From CAIQIA01 sp049317465 (GTDB lineage: Bacteria > Cyanobacteriota > Cyanobacteriia > PCC-6307 > Cyanobiaceae), in contig JBMOIF010000017.1 of assembly GCA_049317465.1 (NCBI GenBank), positions 1 through 40,554 on the forward strand: a stretch of DNA of 40,554 nucleotides, written 5' to 3'. The first letter of the stretch is position 1; each line of letters starts with the position of its first letter. Below are positions 7,819 through 15,622 of the stretch, piece after piece. A program made the translations under genes and the position numbers. The notes below the pieces were generated by a model. It saw nothing but the letters and a program-made list of their open reading frames with translations, was not told the DNA's origin and made no database searches.

Positions 7819-10233
7819 TCAGCGACACCACACCACGCTGCAGCCGGCGCCTCCCTCGGCCGGCTCGGCATCGGTGACCTGCTCCACCCACGGCAGGGTG
7901 ACGAGCCAGCTGCGCAGCCCCTCCCGCAGGCGACCAGTGCCCACGCCGTGGATCAGCCAGACGGGGCCGCTGTGCCGGCGCAGCCGTTCCTCCACCGCGG
8001 CCTGGGCCTCATGCACCCGCAGACCGCGCACATCGAGGGTGTTGCGTTCGCTGCGCATGGCTGGTCTCCTTCCACTGCTGCCCCCCACCCGCACCTGAAC
8101 CGCGGGGGGTGCTGGCGGTTGCGGTTTTTCGCCCTGCAGACCCTCAATGGCCTCAAGGGGCACCTGCAGCCGCAGGGCCCCGCAGCGCAGGCTCAGTTCG
8201 CGGCCGTCCTCCGAGAGGGCGAGCACCTCGGCGGCCCGGCCCAGGGCCAGCACCCGCACCCGGTCACCCACCGCCGGCTGCCAGCCCCGCAGGTCGCGGC
8301 GGGGTTCGGGCGGCCGGTGCTCCTGCTGCAGCTGCTTGAGACGCTGGCCGGCCTGGCGGGCCACCTCACCGCCGCGGTGGCGCTGGCGCGGGCCTTGCCC
8401 CGCCTCGCCGGCCTGGCGCAATCGGCGGATGATGTGGCGCACCTCCTGCTGCCCCTCGCGGATGGAGCGTTCCAGCTCCTGCCGCCGCTCCTCCTGCCGT
8501 TCGGCGCTCTGCCGCCGCTGCTGCTGCCAGCGGTCGAGCAGTTCCTCGTGCAGAAGTTCGGTGCGGGCCAGCAGCGCGGCGGCTTCTTCAGCGGCCTCCT
8601 GCTGCCGGCGTCGCTCCTCCTCGAGGCCGCTGATGACCGTGTTGACGCTGTCGCGGCCCTCCTGCTGCAGCAGGGCCGCGGCGTCGGCCAGCACCCCTGC
8701 CGTGAGCCCCAGCCGTTCAGCCACCGCCAGCGCGTTGCTGCGGCCCGGAATGCCCCACAGCAGCCGGTAGGTGGGTCGCAGGCTCTGGTCGTCGAACTCC
8801 ACCGAGGCGTTCTCGAAGCGGTCGTCGCCGTACTTGAGCGCTTTCAGTTCGCCGAAGTGGGTCGTGGCCACCGTGAGGCGGCAGCGGTCGGCCAGATGGC
8901 GCAGCAGGGCGGCGGCGAGGGCGCTGCCTTCGACGGGATCGGTGCCGGCACCGACCTCATCGAGCAGCACCAGCGCCGGCACCGGGGCCTCACCGAGGCC
9001 GTCGAGGGCCTCGAGGATGCGGGCGATGCGGCGGATGTGACCGCTGAAGGTGGACAGGTTCTGCTGCAGCGACTGCTCGTCGCCGATGTCGGCCAGCACC
9101 GCCTCGCACCACGGCAGCTGCGGACTGCCGCTGCAGGGCAGGAACATGCCGGCCCGGGCCATCAGGGTCGCCAGGCCGAGGCTCTTCAGGGTCACGGTCT
9201 TGCCGCCGGTGTTGGGTCCGGTGATGGCCACCACCCGGATGGCCTCATCCACGGGCACATCAACGGGCACCACCACGGGGCCCCCTTCATGCCGCTCCTG
9301 CCAGACCAGAAGCGGATGGCGCAGGTGCTGCAGCCGCCAGCGGCTGCCACCCAGCTGCGGCTTCACGGCCCCCAGCCAGACGGCATGGCGGGCCCGCGCC
9401 AGGCCCAGGTCCAGCCAGGCCAGGCAGGCGGCCAGGTGGTCCAGCCCATCGGCCTCGGCGCCCACAAGGGCGCTGAGGCGTTCGAGCACCCGCCGTTCCT
9501 CCTCCCGCTCCTGGCCCTCGAGGCCGGCGATGCGGTTGCCGAGGTCCACCACCGCCTGGGGTTCGATGAACACGGTGCTGCCCGAGGCCGAACTGTCGTG
9601 CACGAGGCCCGCCACCTGGCCGGCGGCACCGGCCTTGACCGCCAGCACCGGCCGGCCGTGGCGGCTGGCGATCACCGAGTCCTGCAGCAGGAGGGCCCAG
9701 CGGCGCAGCAGCTCCTGCAGCAGCTCCTGCCGCTGGCGCCGGTTCGCCTGCAGCTGCCGGCGCACGGCCGCCAGGGCTTCGCTGGCGCGGTCGGCCACCC
9801 GGCCGCCCTCCTCCAGGTCGTGGCGCAGCTGCTGTTCCAGCTCCGGCAGGGTGCGCAGGTCCTCCAGGCGGGCGGTGGTCACCGGCCGCAGATCGGGGTC
9901 GCTGATCTGGCGCCGCAGGCGCCGGGCTGCCGCCAGGGTGCCGGCCAGCAGCAGCAGAGGTTCGGCCCCGGCGCAGCCACCCTTGCGGCAGAGGGTCACC
10001 GTGGCGCCGATGTCCACGACCCCCCGCAGGCTCAGGCCACCCTCGAGCAGCCCGTCGAGGGCCAGCAGTTCAGCGGTCTCGTCGAGCCAGCGGCAGGCCT
10101 CGTCGGCTGTGTTGGCCAGGGGCAGCCGTCGGCAGAGGGCCCGGCCGGGGTCGCTGCCGGCGAACGTGGCCAGCTGCTCCGCCAGCCGGGGCCACTCGAG
10201 CAGCTGCAGGGTCTCAGCCCGGATCCCGTCCAT
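7819..10233 (-). CDS. mutS2: Endonuclease MutS2 with C-terminal Smr domain
   Basis: I chose the ATG at 10233 (MDGIRAETLQLLEW), giving 804 residues; the longer open frame reads through the glyoxalase gene and is not conserved-looking. The protein lacks the MutS mismatch-binding domain. It has a helical core, Walker A GPNTGGKT at 339-346, Walker B ALVLLDEVGAGTDPVEG, and a long Arg/Gln/Glu-rich coiled coil (about 560-650). The C-terminal Smr nuclease domain carries LDVRG and HGVGTGRLR. MutS2 proteins act on branched DNA and, in some bacteria, split collided ribosomes. The start overlaps the end of the glyoxalase gene by 20 nt, so translational coupling is likely. Confidence 0.96.
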   Translation of the reverse strand: MDGIRAETLQLLEWPRLAEQLATFAGSDPGRALCRRLPLANTADEACRWLDETAELLALDGLLEGGLSLRGVVDIGATVTLCRKGGCAGAEPLLLLAGTLAAARRLRRQISDPDLRPVTTARLEDLRTLPELEQQLRHDLEEGGRVADRASEALAAVRRQLQANRRQRQELLQELLRRWALLLQDSVIASRHGRPVLAVKAGAAGQVAGLVHDSSASGSTVFIEPQAVVDLGNRIAGLEGQEREEERRVLERLSALVGAEADGLDHLAACLAWLDLGLARARHAVWLGAVKPQLGGSRWRLQHLRHPLLVWQERHEGGPVVVPVDVPVDEAIRVVAITGPNTGGKTVTLKSLGLATLMARAGMFLPCSGSPQLPWCEAVLADIGDEQSLQQNLSTFSGHIRRIARILEALDGLGEAPVPALVLLDEVGAGTDPVEGSALAAALLRHLADRCRLTVATTHFGELKALKYGDDRFENASVEFDDQSLRPTYRLLWGIPGRSNALAVAERLGLTAGVLADAAALLQQEGRDSVNTVISGLEEERRRQQEAAEEAAALLARTELLHEELLDRWQQQRRQSAERQEERRQELERSIREGQQEVRHIIRRLRQAGEAGQGPRQRHRGGEVARQAGQRLKQLQQEHRPPEPRRDLRGWQPAVGDRVRVLALGRAAEVLALSEDGRELSLRCGALRLQVPLEAIEGLQGEKPQPPAPPAVQVRVGGSSGRRPAMRSERNTLDVRGLRVHEAQAAVEERLRRHSGPVWLIHGVGTGRLREGLRSWLVTLPWVEQVTDAEPAEGGAGCSVVWCR

Positions 10234-10609
10234 CCCCGGCCACCGTGTTGCCCACCACGCCACCGGCGGGTTCGTAAAGCATCTCGAGCCAGTTGCCTTC
10301 GGGATCCCGCAGGTAGAACGAAGCCGTTCCGTCGCGGTGGTCGTGCAGACCGCCGACGGCGACGCCGGCGGCCCGCAGGCGGTCGTGCATGGCCTGCACC
10401 TGCTCGCGCGCGCTGAAGTGGAAGGCGAAGTGGGGGCCGGCGGCGCGGTAGTCGGGGCCCAGCAGGGCGAGGCCGTCATCGCCGGCCATCAGGTAGCACC
10501 AGTCGGGAGCATCCCAGACCATGCGGCAGCCGAGCCCTAGGTAGAAGGCCTTGGCCCGCTCCATGTCCTCGACGCGAATGGCCACGTGGCCCAGTCGTTC
10601 CACCTGCAT
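10214..10609 (-). CDS. VOC/glyoxalase family protein
   Basis: 131 residues from ATG at 10609 (MQVERLGHVAIRVEDMERAKAFYLG); a longer frame upstream encodes an unlike Arg-rich stretch. It is a single vicinal-oxygen-chelate domain with two beta-alpha-beta-beta-beta modules. Possible metal ligands are H8 near the start, the His pair in PHFAFHF and the final-strand Glu in PEGNWLEMLYEP. Members include glyoxalase I, dioxygenases and resistance proteins; the actual substrate is not determined here. It lies 50 nt downstream of hemB and overlaps mutS2 by 20 nt in the same direction. Confidence 0.88.
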   Translation of the reverse strand: MQVERLGHVAIRVEDMERAKAFYLGLGCRMVWDAPDWCYLMAGDDGLALLGPDYRAAGPHFAFHFSAREQVQAMHDRLRAAGVAVGGLHDHRDGTASFYLRDPEGNWLEMLYEPAGGVVGNTVAGDGRDPG

Positions 10610-10659
10610 GGCGACTCCGTGCTGAAGCCATTCTCGGGGTCGTTCGTCCGTCCCGTGGC

Positions 10660-11661
10660 TCACCCCTGCCGGAGCCAGCCGGCGGCGTCGCAGGCGTGAT
10701 ATGTGAGGATCAGGTCCGCACCGGCGCGGCGAAAGCACAGCAGCGTCTCGAGCACCACGGCCCGTTCGTCGATCCAGCCCCGTTCGGCCGCCGCCTTGAC
10801 CATGGCGTACTCACCACTGACGTTGTAAGCGGCGATCGGCAGTTCGGTCTCGCCCCGCAGACGGTGAATGATGTCGAGGTAGGCGAGGCCGGGCTTGACC
10901 ATCAGGATGTCGGCGCCCTCGTCCTCATCGAGCAGGGCTTCGGTGAGGGCCTCGCGGGCATTGCCCGGATCCATCTGATAGGTGCTCTTGTCTTTGGGAA
11001 TGGGCTTGCCGGCAGCGGCCCGCGGCGCTGAGTCGAGGGCCTCCCGGAAGGGGCCGTAGTACGCGGAGGCGTACTTGGCCGTGTAGCTGATGATGCCCAC
11101 ATGGCTGAAGCCCTCCTCGTCGAGGGCCTCGCGGATGGCGCCGACGCGGCCATCCATCATGTCGCTGGGGCCGATCAGGTCGGCTCCGGCCCGGGCCTGG
11201 GCCACGGCCTGGCGGCAGAGGATCTCGACGGTTTCGTCGTTGAGCACGGTCCCCTCGGCCGACACGATGCCGTCGTGGCCATCACACGAGTAAGGATCCA
11301 GCGCCACATCGGTCATGATCGCCATGCCGGGATGCACCTCCTTGAGGCGGCGGATGGCGCGGGGAATCAGACCATGGTCGTTGAAGCATTCCGCCCCGTC
11401 TTCGGTCTTGAGGCCATCGGCCACCTTGGGGAACAGCACAACGCTGCGGATGCCCAGGTCCCAGGCGCGACCTACCTCGGCCACGAGGCTGTCCAGGCTC
11501 CAGCGCTGACAGCCGGGCATGGCGCCGATCGGTTCGTTCGTGGCGCCTTCATGCACGAACAGGGGATAGATGAAATCGGCCGGGCTGAGGTGGTGTTCCC
11601 GCACCATCGCCCTCAGGGCGGGGGTCCGGCGCAGACGGCGGGGGCGGTAGGTGAGGTCCAT
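10660..11661 (-). CDS. hemB: Delta-aminolevulinic acid dehydratase (porphobilinogen synthase)
   Basis: 333 residues, the usual length. The enzyme condenses two 5-aminolevulinate molecules into porphobilinogen, the second committed step toward heme, chlorophyll and phycobilins. The two active-site lysines are visible: K196 in SYTAKYASAYYGPFR and K256 (Schiff base) in LMVKPGLAYLD. The metal-site loop reads DPYSCDGHDG at about 122-131, an Asp-containing form rather than the three-cysteine zinc site of animal enzymes, as expected for Mg-type plant and cyanobacterial enzymes; one Cys (126) is retained. A TAGGAT box lies at 11689-11684 on this strand. The gene sits between the dnaJ-like and glyoxalase genes in one direction. 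Confidence 0.97.
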   Translation of the reverse strand: MDLTYRPRRLRRTPALRAMVREHHLSPADFIYPLFVHEGATNEPIGAMPGCQRWSLDSLVAEVGRAWDLGIRSVVLFPKVADGLKTEDGAECFNDHGLIPRAIRRLKEVHPGMAIMTDVALDPYSCDGHDGIVSAEGTVLNDETVEILCRQAVAQARAGADLIGPSDMMDGRVGAIREALDEEGFSHVGIISYTAKYASAYYGPFREALDSAPRAAAGKPIPKDKSTYQMDPGNAREALTEALLDEDEGADILMVKPGLAYLDIIHRLRGETELPIAAYNVSGEYAMVKAAAERGWIDERAVVLETLLCFRRAGADLILTYHACDAAGWLRQG

Positions 11662-11683
11662 CCGGGGCAGGCCTGGACGCTGG

Positions 11684-11689
11684 ATCCTA
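11684..11689 (-). promoter_or_regulatory. Candidate -10 box (TAGGAT) upstream of hemB
   Basis: TAGGAT reads on the minus strand 22 nt before the hemB ATG in the short dnaJ-hemB gap. It matches the -10 hexamer found before several other genes in this window. No clear -35 is visible, and it overlaps the region just after the dnaJ stop. It could give hemB its own transcript. Confidence 0.35.
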
Positions 11690-11717
11690 CGGAGCGGTTC
11701 CGGCGCCGGCGGGGCGG

Positions 11718-12680
11718 TCAGATGCGGGCGCGCTGAAACAGGTCGGCCCGCGGATCATCGCTTCGGCACTGACGCAGTTGTTCGTAGAGGGCCTGCTCCT
11801 GGGGGCTGAGGGGCTCGGGCAGCAGCAGCTGCACGGTGAGCAGCAGATCACCGCGTCCGCTGCGCAGGGGCCAGCCCTTCCCCTTGAGCCGCAGGCTGCG
11901 ACCGGGGCTGATGCCGGCGGGCACGGTCACCACGGCCTCCCCATCGGGCACCGGCACGCGGATGTCGCCCCCCAGCACGGCCTCCGCCGGTGTCAGGGGC
12001 AGGTCAGCCCGCAGCAGCTCGCCATCCAGGCTCCACACCGGGTGGGCCTCGAGCTGCACATTGAGATACAGGTCGCCGCGGCGGCCGGTGCTGGGCTGCA
12101 GGTTGCCCTTGCCCTTCAGCCGCAGCCGGCTCCCCTGGCGTACGCCGGCCGGGATGCGCACCTGCACCCGTTCCTGGTTCACCTGCAGGCTGCGTTCGCT
12201 GCCCCGGAACGCTTCGCCGAAGGTCACCTTCAGGTTGGCTTCGGCGTCAAGGTTCACGGCCGCGGCGGCCGAGGCGGCGGCACCGCCGGCGAAGCCTCCC
12301 GGGAACCCGCCACCGGCGAAGCCCCCTGGAAAGCCACCCGGAAACCCGCTGGCGCCGCCGAAGCGCCCCAGCAGGTCGTTGATGAAGTCGTCGAAGCTGC
12401 CGTAGCGGCCGAAGTCGACGTCGAAGCCGGCTCCGGCGCCTGGGGCCTGGCTCCAGTACTGGCCGAACTGCTCGTAGCGGCGACGCTTCTCGGGGTCCGA
12501 CAGCACTTCATAGGCTTCGCTGATCTCCTTGAACCGCGCCTCGGCGGCCGCATCGCCGGGGTTCACGTCCGGGTGGTATTGCCGGGCCAGGCGCCGGAAG
12601 GCTTTCTTGACGGCGTCGGCATCCGCCCCGCGCTCCAGCCCCAGCACCCTGAAGTAGTCCCTGTAGCCGCCGCCGTTCAT
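11718..12680 (-). CDS. DnaJ/CbpA-type J-domain co-chaperone
   Basis: I chose ATG at 12680 (MNGGGYRDYFRVLGLERGAD), giving 320 residues. Residues 8-72 form the J domain with the HPD motif at 36-38, which stimulates Hsp70 ATPase. Residues about 100-140 are a Gly/Phe-rich linker with repeated FPGGF/FAGG units. The rest is the two-part DnaJ C-terminal substrate-binding fold (NLKVTFGEAFRGSERSLQV, VRIPAGVRQGSRLRLKGKG, and a second copy VTVPAGISPGRSLRLKGKG). The four-cysteine-repeat zinc finger of type I DnaJ is missing, so it is a type II/CbpA-like protein. It is followed 56 nt later by hemB. Confidence 0.94.
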   Translation of the reverse strand: MNGGGYRDYFRVLGLERGADADAVKKAFRRLARQYHPDVNPGDAAAEARFKEISEAYEVLSDPEKRRRYEQFGQYWSQAPGAGAGFDVDFGRYGSFDDFINDLLGRFGGASGFPGGFPGGFAGGGFPGGFAGGAAASAAAAVNLDAEANLKVTFGEAFRGSERSLQVNQERVQVRIPAGVRQGSRLRLKGKGNLQPSTGRRGDLYLNVQLEAHPVWSLDGELLRADLPLTPAEAVLGGDIRVPVPDGEAVVTVPAGISPGRSLRLKGKGWPLRSGRGDLLLTVQLLLPEPLSPQEQALYEQLRQCRSDDPRADLFQRARI

Positions 12681-12798
12681 GGCTCCGCCATGTGTGTCCA
12701 GAGCCAGTGTCTCAGCCCCGGGGGCCGGCCGGGCGGTGCGGGCAGGGCGGAACTCCGTTCGGATTTCCCCTAGCGTCCCCCACATTCGGTCTGCTGCC

Positions 12799-13182
12799 GT
12801 GACCCGTCCGTTCGCCACCCTGGCCCTGTCCCTGCTGGCCCTGGGGATGCCATTGCTGCCGTCAGCGGGCCGCAGTGCCCCCGCCGAAGAGGTGGTCTCC
12901 CCATCGCGGCCCGATCAGCTCCGCCTGGTAGACGACCTGCAGCGCAAGGGGGCGATCTTCTACGGCGCCTGGTGGTGCAGCCATTGTTTCCACCAGAAGA
13001 ACCTCTTCGGCACCGAGGCCGCCCGGCGACTGCCCTACGTCGAATGCGACAAGACCGATGACGGTCGCGAGCGCTGCCGCAAGGCCGGCATCCGTGCCTT
13101 CCCCACCTGGGTGCTGGGGGACAAGCGCAGCGAGGGGGTCATGACCCTCGACGAACTGCGCACCTGGGCAGGGCTGCGCTGA
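12799..13182 (+). CDS. Exported thioredoxin-like protein (VKOR-type Trx domain)
   Basis: 127 residues from GTG at 12799, chosen because it begins a clean signal peptide (TRPFATLALSLLALGMPLL, SAGRSA end). The mature part has a thioredoxin-like CxxC at C60-S-H-C63 within FYGAWWCSHCFHQKNLFG, then YVECDKTDDGRERCRKAGIRAFPTW with a cis-Pro region. This pattern (WCxHC, QKxLFG, ECD, C..AGI..PTW) is that of the thioredoxin domain fused to VKOR in cyanobacterial disulfide-forming proteins. Here it is alone and carries its own export signal, so a role as a lumenal or periplasmic disulfide partner is inferred. The gene is divergent from dnaJ (118 nt) and convergent with the tmRNA gene. Confidence 0.85.
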   Translation: MTRPFATLALSLLALGMPLLPSAGRSAPAEEVVSPSRPDQLRLVDDLQRKGAIFYGAWWCSHCFHQKNLFGTEAARRLPYVECDKTDDGRERCRKAGIRAFPTWVLGDKRSEGVMTLDELRTWAGLR

Positions 13183-13247
13183 GGGGCATCCCTCCGGGGA
13201 GCTTCGGTGCCTCTCGCCCTTGTCCTTGCCCCATCTTTGCGTTGGGA

Positions 13248-13265
13248 GGGGCCCTTCCAGGCCCC
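13248..13265 (-). other. Stem-loop at the 3' side of the tmRNA coding piece
   Basis: A 6-bp GC-only inverted repeat (GGGGCC / GGCCCC, 6-nt loop) lies just downstream of the tmRNA coding piece on the minus strand. It has no T-tract, so it may be a processing or 3'-protection hairpin rather than a classical terminator. Confidence 0.35.
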
Positions 13266-13439
13266 GTGGGTCATTTGGCTGATAAGGCTGACCTCACCCC
13301 ATCTCCCTTAAGAGTGTCAGGCAGCCACGGGGGCGGCTTGACGGGAGAAACGAACGATGTTGTTCGCTGTTACGGGTTTGCTCTCACCGAGCAGGCTTCA
13401 GTCACCCTCCTCATGCCCCGTCGAAACCATTGCAGCCCC
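13266..13439 (-). ncRNA. ssrA: tmRNA coding piece (two-piece, permuted ssrA)
   Basis: On the minus strand the RNA begins GGGGCTGCAATGGTTTCGAC at 13439, the conserved tmRNA 5' end. The resume codon is GCG at 13367-13365, and the tag frame runs to TGA at 13319-13317, encoding ANNIVRFSRQAAPVAA. The VAA end marks proteins for Clp-type proteases, and the tag is of the picocyanobacterial type. No acceptor or T-arm follows downstream; they lie upstream instead (13470 and beyond), so the gene is circularly permuted. The 5' GGGGCTG pairs with CAGCTCC of the acceptor piece, including the G3-U70 wobble needed by alanyl-tRNA synthetase. The 3' end near 13266 is estimated. Confidence 0.93.
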
Positions 13440-13469
13440 GCGATCGGTCCCGGCAGGGCCGGGAAGGGA
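13440..13469 (-). other. Intervening segment of the permuted tmRNA precursor
   Basis: These 30 nt separate the 3' end of the acceptor piece (13470) from the 5' end of the coding piece (13439). In permuted tmRNA genes such a loop is cut out during maturation, leaving two RNAs held by base pairing. It is GC-rich and encodes no CCA directly after the acceptor stem, so CCA must be added enzymatically. Confidence 0.8.
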
Positions 13470-13590
13470 TGGAGCTGAGCGGAATCGAACCGCTGTCCGG
13501 AACACTGGTGTGGATCACCTAGTCCGATCAAGATCGGACCTTGTCATCTTGCCACCATCCGACGGAACCGGTGGGGGCGGTTCCCCGTCC
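13470..13590 (-). ncRNA. ssrA: tmRNA acceptor piece (two-piece, permuted ssrA)
   Basis: The minus strand carries a T-arm (stem AGCGG/CCGCT with a TTCGATT loop) followed by acceptor strand CAGCTCC and discriminator A at 13470, matching a tmRNA 3' end without encoded CCA. Upstream lie a perfect 8-bp hairpin (GTCCGATC/GATCGGAC, 13522-13539) and a 7-bp hairpin (GGAACCG/CGGTTCC, 13564-13584). The piece precedes the coding piece in the transcript, the reverse of the one-piece arrangement. Its 5' end, given as about 13590, is a guess, and the 7-bp hairpin may belong to the leader instead. Confidence 0.85.
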
Positions 13591-13636
13591 TGCACCGGCG
13601 CCGCGGTAGACCCGGGAGGACAGGTCAGAGGCCGGC

Positions 13637-14833
13637 ATGGCACCACCGCACGGTTCAGGCTGGTCCACCCTGGCGATGGTGCCCCCGGGCCTTGAGGCCC
13701 AGGCGGCGGCCGAACTCGAGGTCCTCGGTGCCGGCCAGGTGCAGCCCCTGCGCCGGGCCGTGGCCTGCCGCACCGATGCCGCCGTCTTCTACCGCCTGCA
13801 TCTGCAGGCCCGTCTGCCGTTTCGCCTGCTGCGCCACCTGGCCCGGTTCCGCTGCACCGGCCCCGACGATCTGCGCCGTGGGGTGCTTGCCGCCGCCGAC
13901 TGGGACCACTGGCTCCCCCCCGACCGCAGCCTGCGGGTCGAGGTCAGCGGCCGCAGCCCGGCCTTCCCCCACAGCCACTACACGGCCCTGGCGGTCAAGA
14001 ACGCCCTGGTCGATCACCAACGCCAGCAGTGGGGCCAGCGTTCGTCGGTCGACCGCGACGATCCCGACCTTGTGCTGCATCTGCACCTCAGCGCCGCTGA
14101 GGCGGTGCTGGCCCTCGATGGCAGCGGCACCAGCCTGCATCGCCGCGGCTACCGCACCGCCATGGGGCTGGCGCCGCTCAAGGAGAACCTGGCCGCCGGT
14201 CTCATCGGCTTCACCGGTTACGACGGCCGCCAGCCCCTGCTCGATCCGTGTTGCGGCAGTGGTTCCCTGCTGATCGAAGCCGCCGCCATCGCCCTTGCCC
14301 GGGCCCCCGGTCTCGAGGCCGACGGGGCCACGGTGCCCGACCACGCCCGCGGCCGCAGCTTCGGGTTCCAGCGCTGGCCCGATTTCGACGGTCGTCTCTG
14401 GCGCCACGAGGTGGTGGCCGCCGCCGCCATGGCCCGCCAGACCACGGCCGACGGTTCGCCCCTGGCCGCCATCGTCGGCCGCGACAGCGATGCCGACGTC
14501 GTCGGGCAGGCCGCGGGCAACGCCGACCGGGCGGGGGTGGCCCCATGGCTCGACCTGCAGGTCGGTGGGCTTGACAATCTGCAGCCTCCGCCGGGTCCCG
14601 GTCTGGTGGTCTGCAACCCGCCCTACGGCCACCGCCTTGGCGATCCCGATGTCCTCGAGGCCCTCTACGCCCAGCTGGGGCAGGTGCTGCGCGACCGCTG
14701 CGGGGGCTGGACCCTCTGGTTGCTCAGCGGCCAGCCGAAGCTGACCGGGGCCCTGCGGCTCAAGGCCAGCCGCCGCATCCCGGTAAGCAACGGCGGCATC
14801 GACTGCCGCTGGCTGCGCTACGACCTGCGTTAA
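13637..14833 (+). CDS. THUMP-domain class I SAM-dependent RNA methyltransferase (RlmL/UPF0020 type)
   Basis: 398 residues from ATG at 13637. The N-terminal 160 residues form a ferredoxin-like plus THUMP RNA-binding region, ending in the family signature SGTSLHRRGYR (163-173). The Rossmann methyltransferase domain follows, with DPCCGSGS at 203-210 (SAM binding) and the N6/N2-type catalytic NPPY at 327-330. Relatives include the N-terminal half of E. coli RlmKL, which makes m2G2445 in 23S rRNA, so rRNA guanine methylation is the likely role; the exact position is inferred. It is divergent from the tmRNA gene and overlaps the next gene tail-to-tail by 4 nt. Confidence 0.92.
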   Translation: MAPPHGSGWSTLAMVPPGLEAQAAAELEVLGAGQVQPLRRAVACRTDAAVFYRLHLQARLPFRLLRHLARFRCTGPDDLRRGVLAAADWDHWLPPDRSLRVEVSGRSPAFPHSHYTALAVKNALVDHQRQQWGQRSSVDRDDPDLVLHLHLSAAEAVLALDGSGTSLHRRGYRTAMGLAPLKENLAAGLIGFTGYDGRQPLLDPCCGSGSLLIEAAAIALARAPGLEADGATVPDHARGRSFGFQRWPDFDGRLWRHEVVAAAAMARQTTADGSPLAAIVGRDSDADVVGQAAGNADRAGVAPWLDLQVGGLDNLQPPPGPGLVVCNPPYGHRLGDPDVLEALYAQLGQVLRDRCGGWTLWLLSGQPKLTGALRLKASRRIPVSNGGIDCRWLRYDLR

Positions 14834-15204
14834 CGGCCCAGAAGGGTGCGCGTGGTGCGCGACAGGCCGGCCGTGGTCTGTGGCAGGTAGGGCCCCTTCA
14901 GCTGGCCTCCGCCCAGTCGCAGCAGCAGCCCCGCCAGCACCAGGTCAATGGCCCCCACCAGCAGCAGCGCCGGCAGCCAGGCCATCTTCCAGCCCTGCAC
15001 CAGCCACAGCACCAGGGCCGCATGCCCCACCAGCAGCGAACCGGTGAGCAGCACCAGGGCCGTGCCCACCATCAGCCCCCCCACGATCAACCGCCGCTTC
15101 TCGCGGTCGGCCTCCTGCAGCGCCACCTGCACGTGCAGGTCAAACACCGAGGTCACCAGGGTCGCCAGCTTGCCGGCGGTGCTCTGTCGGGCAGTGTCAG
15201 CCAT
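14830..15204 (-). CDS. Phage-holin-X/YqjE-like membrane protein
   Basis: 124 residues. An N-terminal amphipathic helix (LVTSVFDLHVQVALQEADREKRR) precedes two long hydrophobic helices (about 41-67 and 73-97), then a short basic tail. This is the layout of the so-called Actinobacterial Holin-X or YqjE family. Despite the name, no phage gene is nearby, and these proteins are usually found beside DUF883/YqjD proteins in stress-related operons. That is the case here: the DUF883-like gene lies 4 nt upstream in the same direction. Function unknown; association with membrane-bound ribosomes or envelope stress is only inferred from the YqjD family. Confidence 0.8.
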   Translation of the reverse strand: MADTARQSTAGKLATLVTSVFDLHVQVALQEADREKRRLIVGGLMVGTALVLLTGSLLVGHAALVLWLVQGWKMAWLPALLLVGAIDLVLAGLLLRLGGGQLKGPYLPQTTAGLSRTTRTLLGR

Positions 15205-15208
15205 GGCC

Positions 15209-15622
15209 TCAGCGGCGGCGGCCGCTGCTCAGCAGCAGTCCGGCCAGCAGGCCCACCCCGGCGGCGATGCCGACCGCCAGCAGCGGCTGCTCGCGCACGG
15301 GCTTTTCAAGCTTCGGCCTCAGGTTGCTGTTCAGGTCATCCAGCAATTGCTCCAGCTGTTCCTCCAGAGGCTGCAGGCTGTCCCCCAGCCGGCGGCCCTG
15401 CTCCCCGGCCACACCGAGGAACCCCACCAGCTGCTCGCGGATGGCGCCGGCGGTGCGACCTGTCTGGTCCGAGATCACGGCCACCACCTCATCAAGGCTG
15501 CCGCGGGTGCTGGCCAGTGCGTCCTGGGCCACTTGGGGCCATTCGTTCTGGATGCGAGGCAGCAGTTCACCGAAGCGTTCGCGGAAGCGATCTCCCACCT
15601 GGGTGAGGGCAGACTGGTCCAT
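15209..15622 (-). CDS. YqjD/DUF883-like tail-anchored membrane protein
   Basis: 137 residues. The protein is mainly charged, helical and coiled-coil-like (RFGELLPRIQNEW, LEEQLEQLLDDLNSNLRPKLE) and ends with a single glycine-rich transmembrane helix (PLLAVGIAAGVGLLAGLLLS) plus a basic SSGRRR tail. That is the architecture of the ElaB/YqjD/DUF883 family, whose E. coli members bind ribosomes at the inner membrane in stationary phase. Similarity is by architecture and the LL(A/V)xGIAAGxG(L/F)LLG-type helix; no catalytic residues are expected. It forms a two-gene unit with the Holin-X-like gene. The 164 nt between its start and smc hold the divergent promoters. Confidence 0.75.
   Translation of the reverse strand: MDQSALTQVGDRFRERFGELLPRIQNEWPQVAQDALASTRGSLDEVVAVISDQTGRTAGAIREQLVGFLGVAGEQGRRLGDSLQPLEEQLEQLLDDLNSNLRPKLEKPVREQPLLAVGIAAGVGLLAGLLLSSGRRR

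Noticed and set aside
7768..10416. 882-codon plus-strand frame opposite mutS2
   Set aside because: Gln/His/Ala-rich translation with no motif; it is the antisense shadow of the GC-rich mutS2 gene.
12254..12405. Short repeats in the Gly/Phe part of the dnaJ-like gene as a possible repeat array
   Set aside because: They encode the usual G/F linker of J-domain proteins.
13465..13500. Isolated tRNA-like T-arm that could be a tRNA gene
   Set aside because: No anticodon arm follows; the pairing with GGGGCTG downstream and the tag frame identify it as the acceptor part of a permuted tmRNA.
14830..15204. Prophage remnant, suggested by the holin-type family name
   Set aside because: No other phage gene nearby; the DUF883-like partner points to a chromosomal stress pair.
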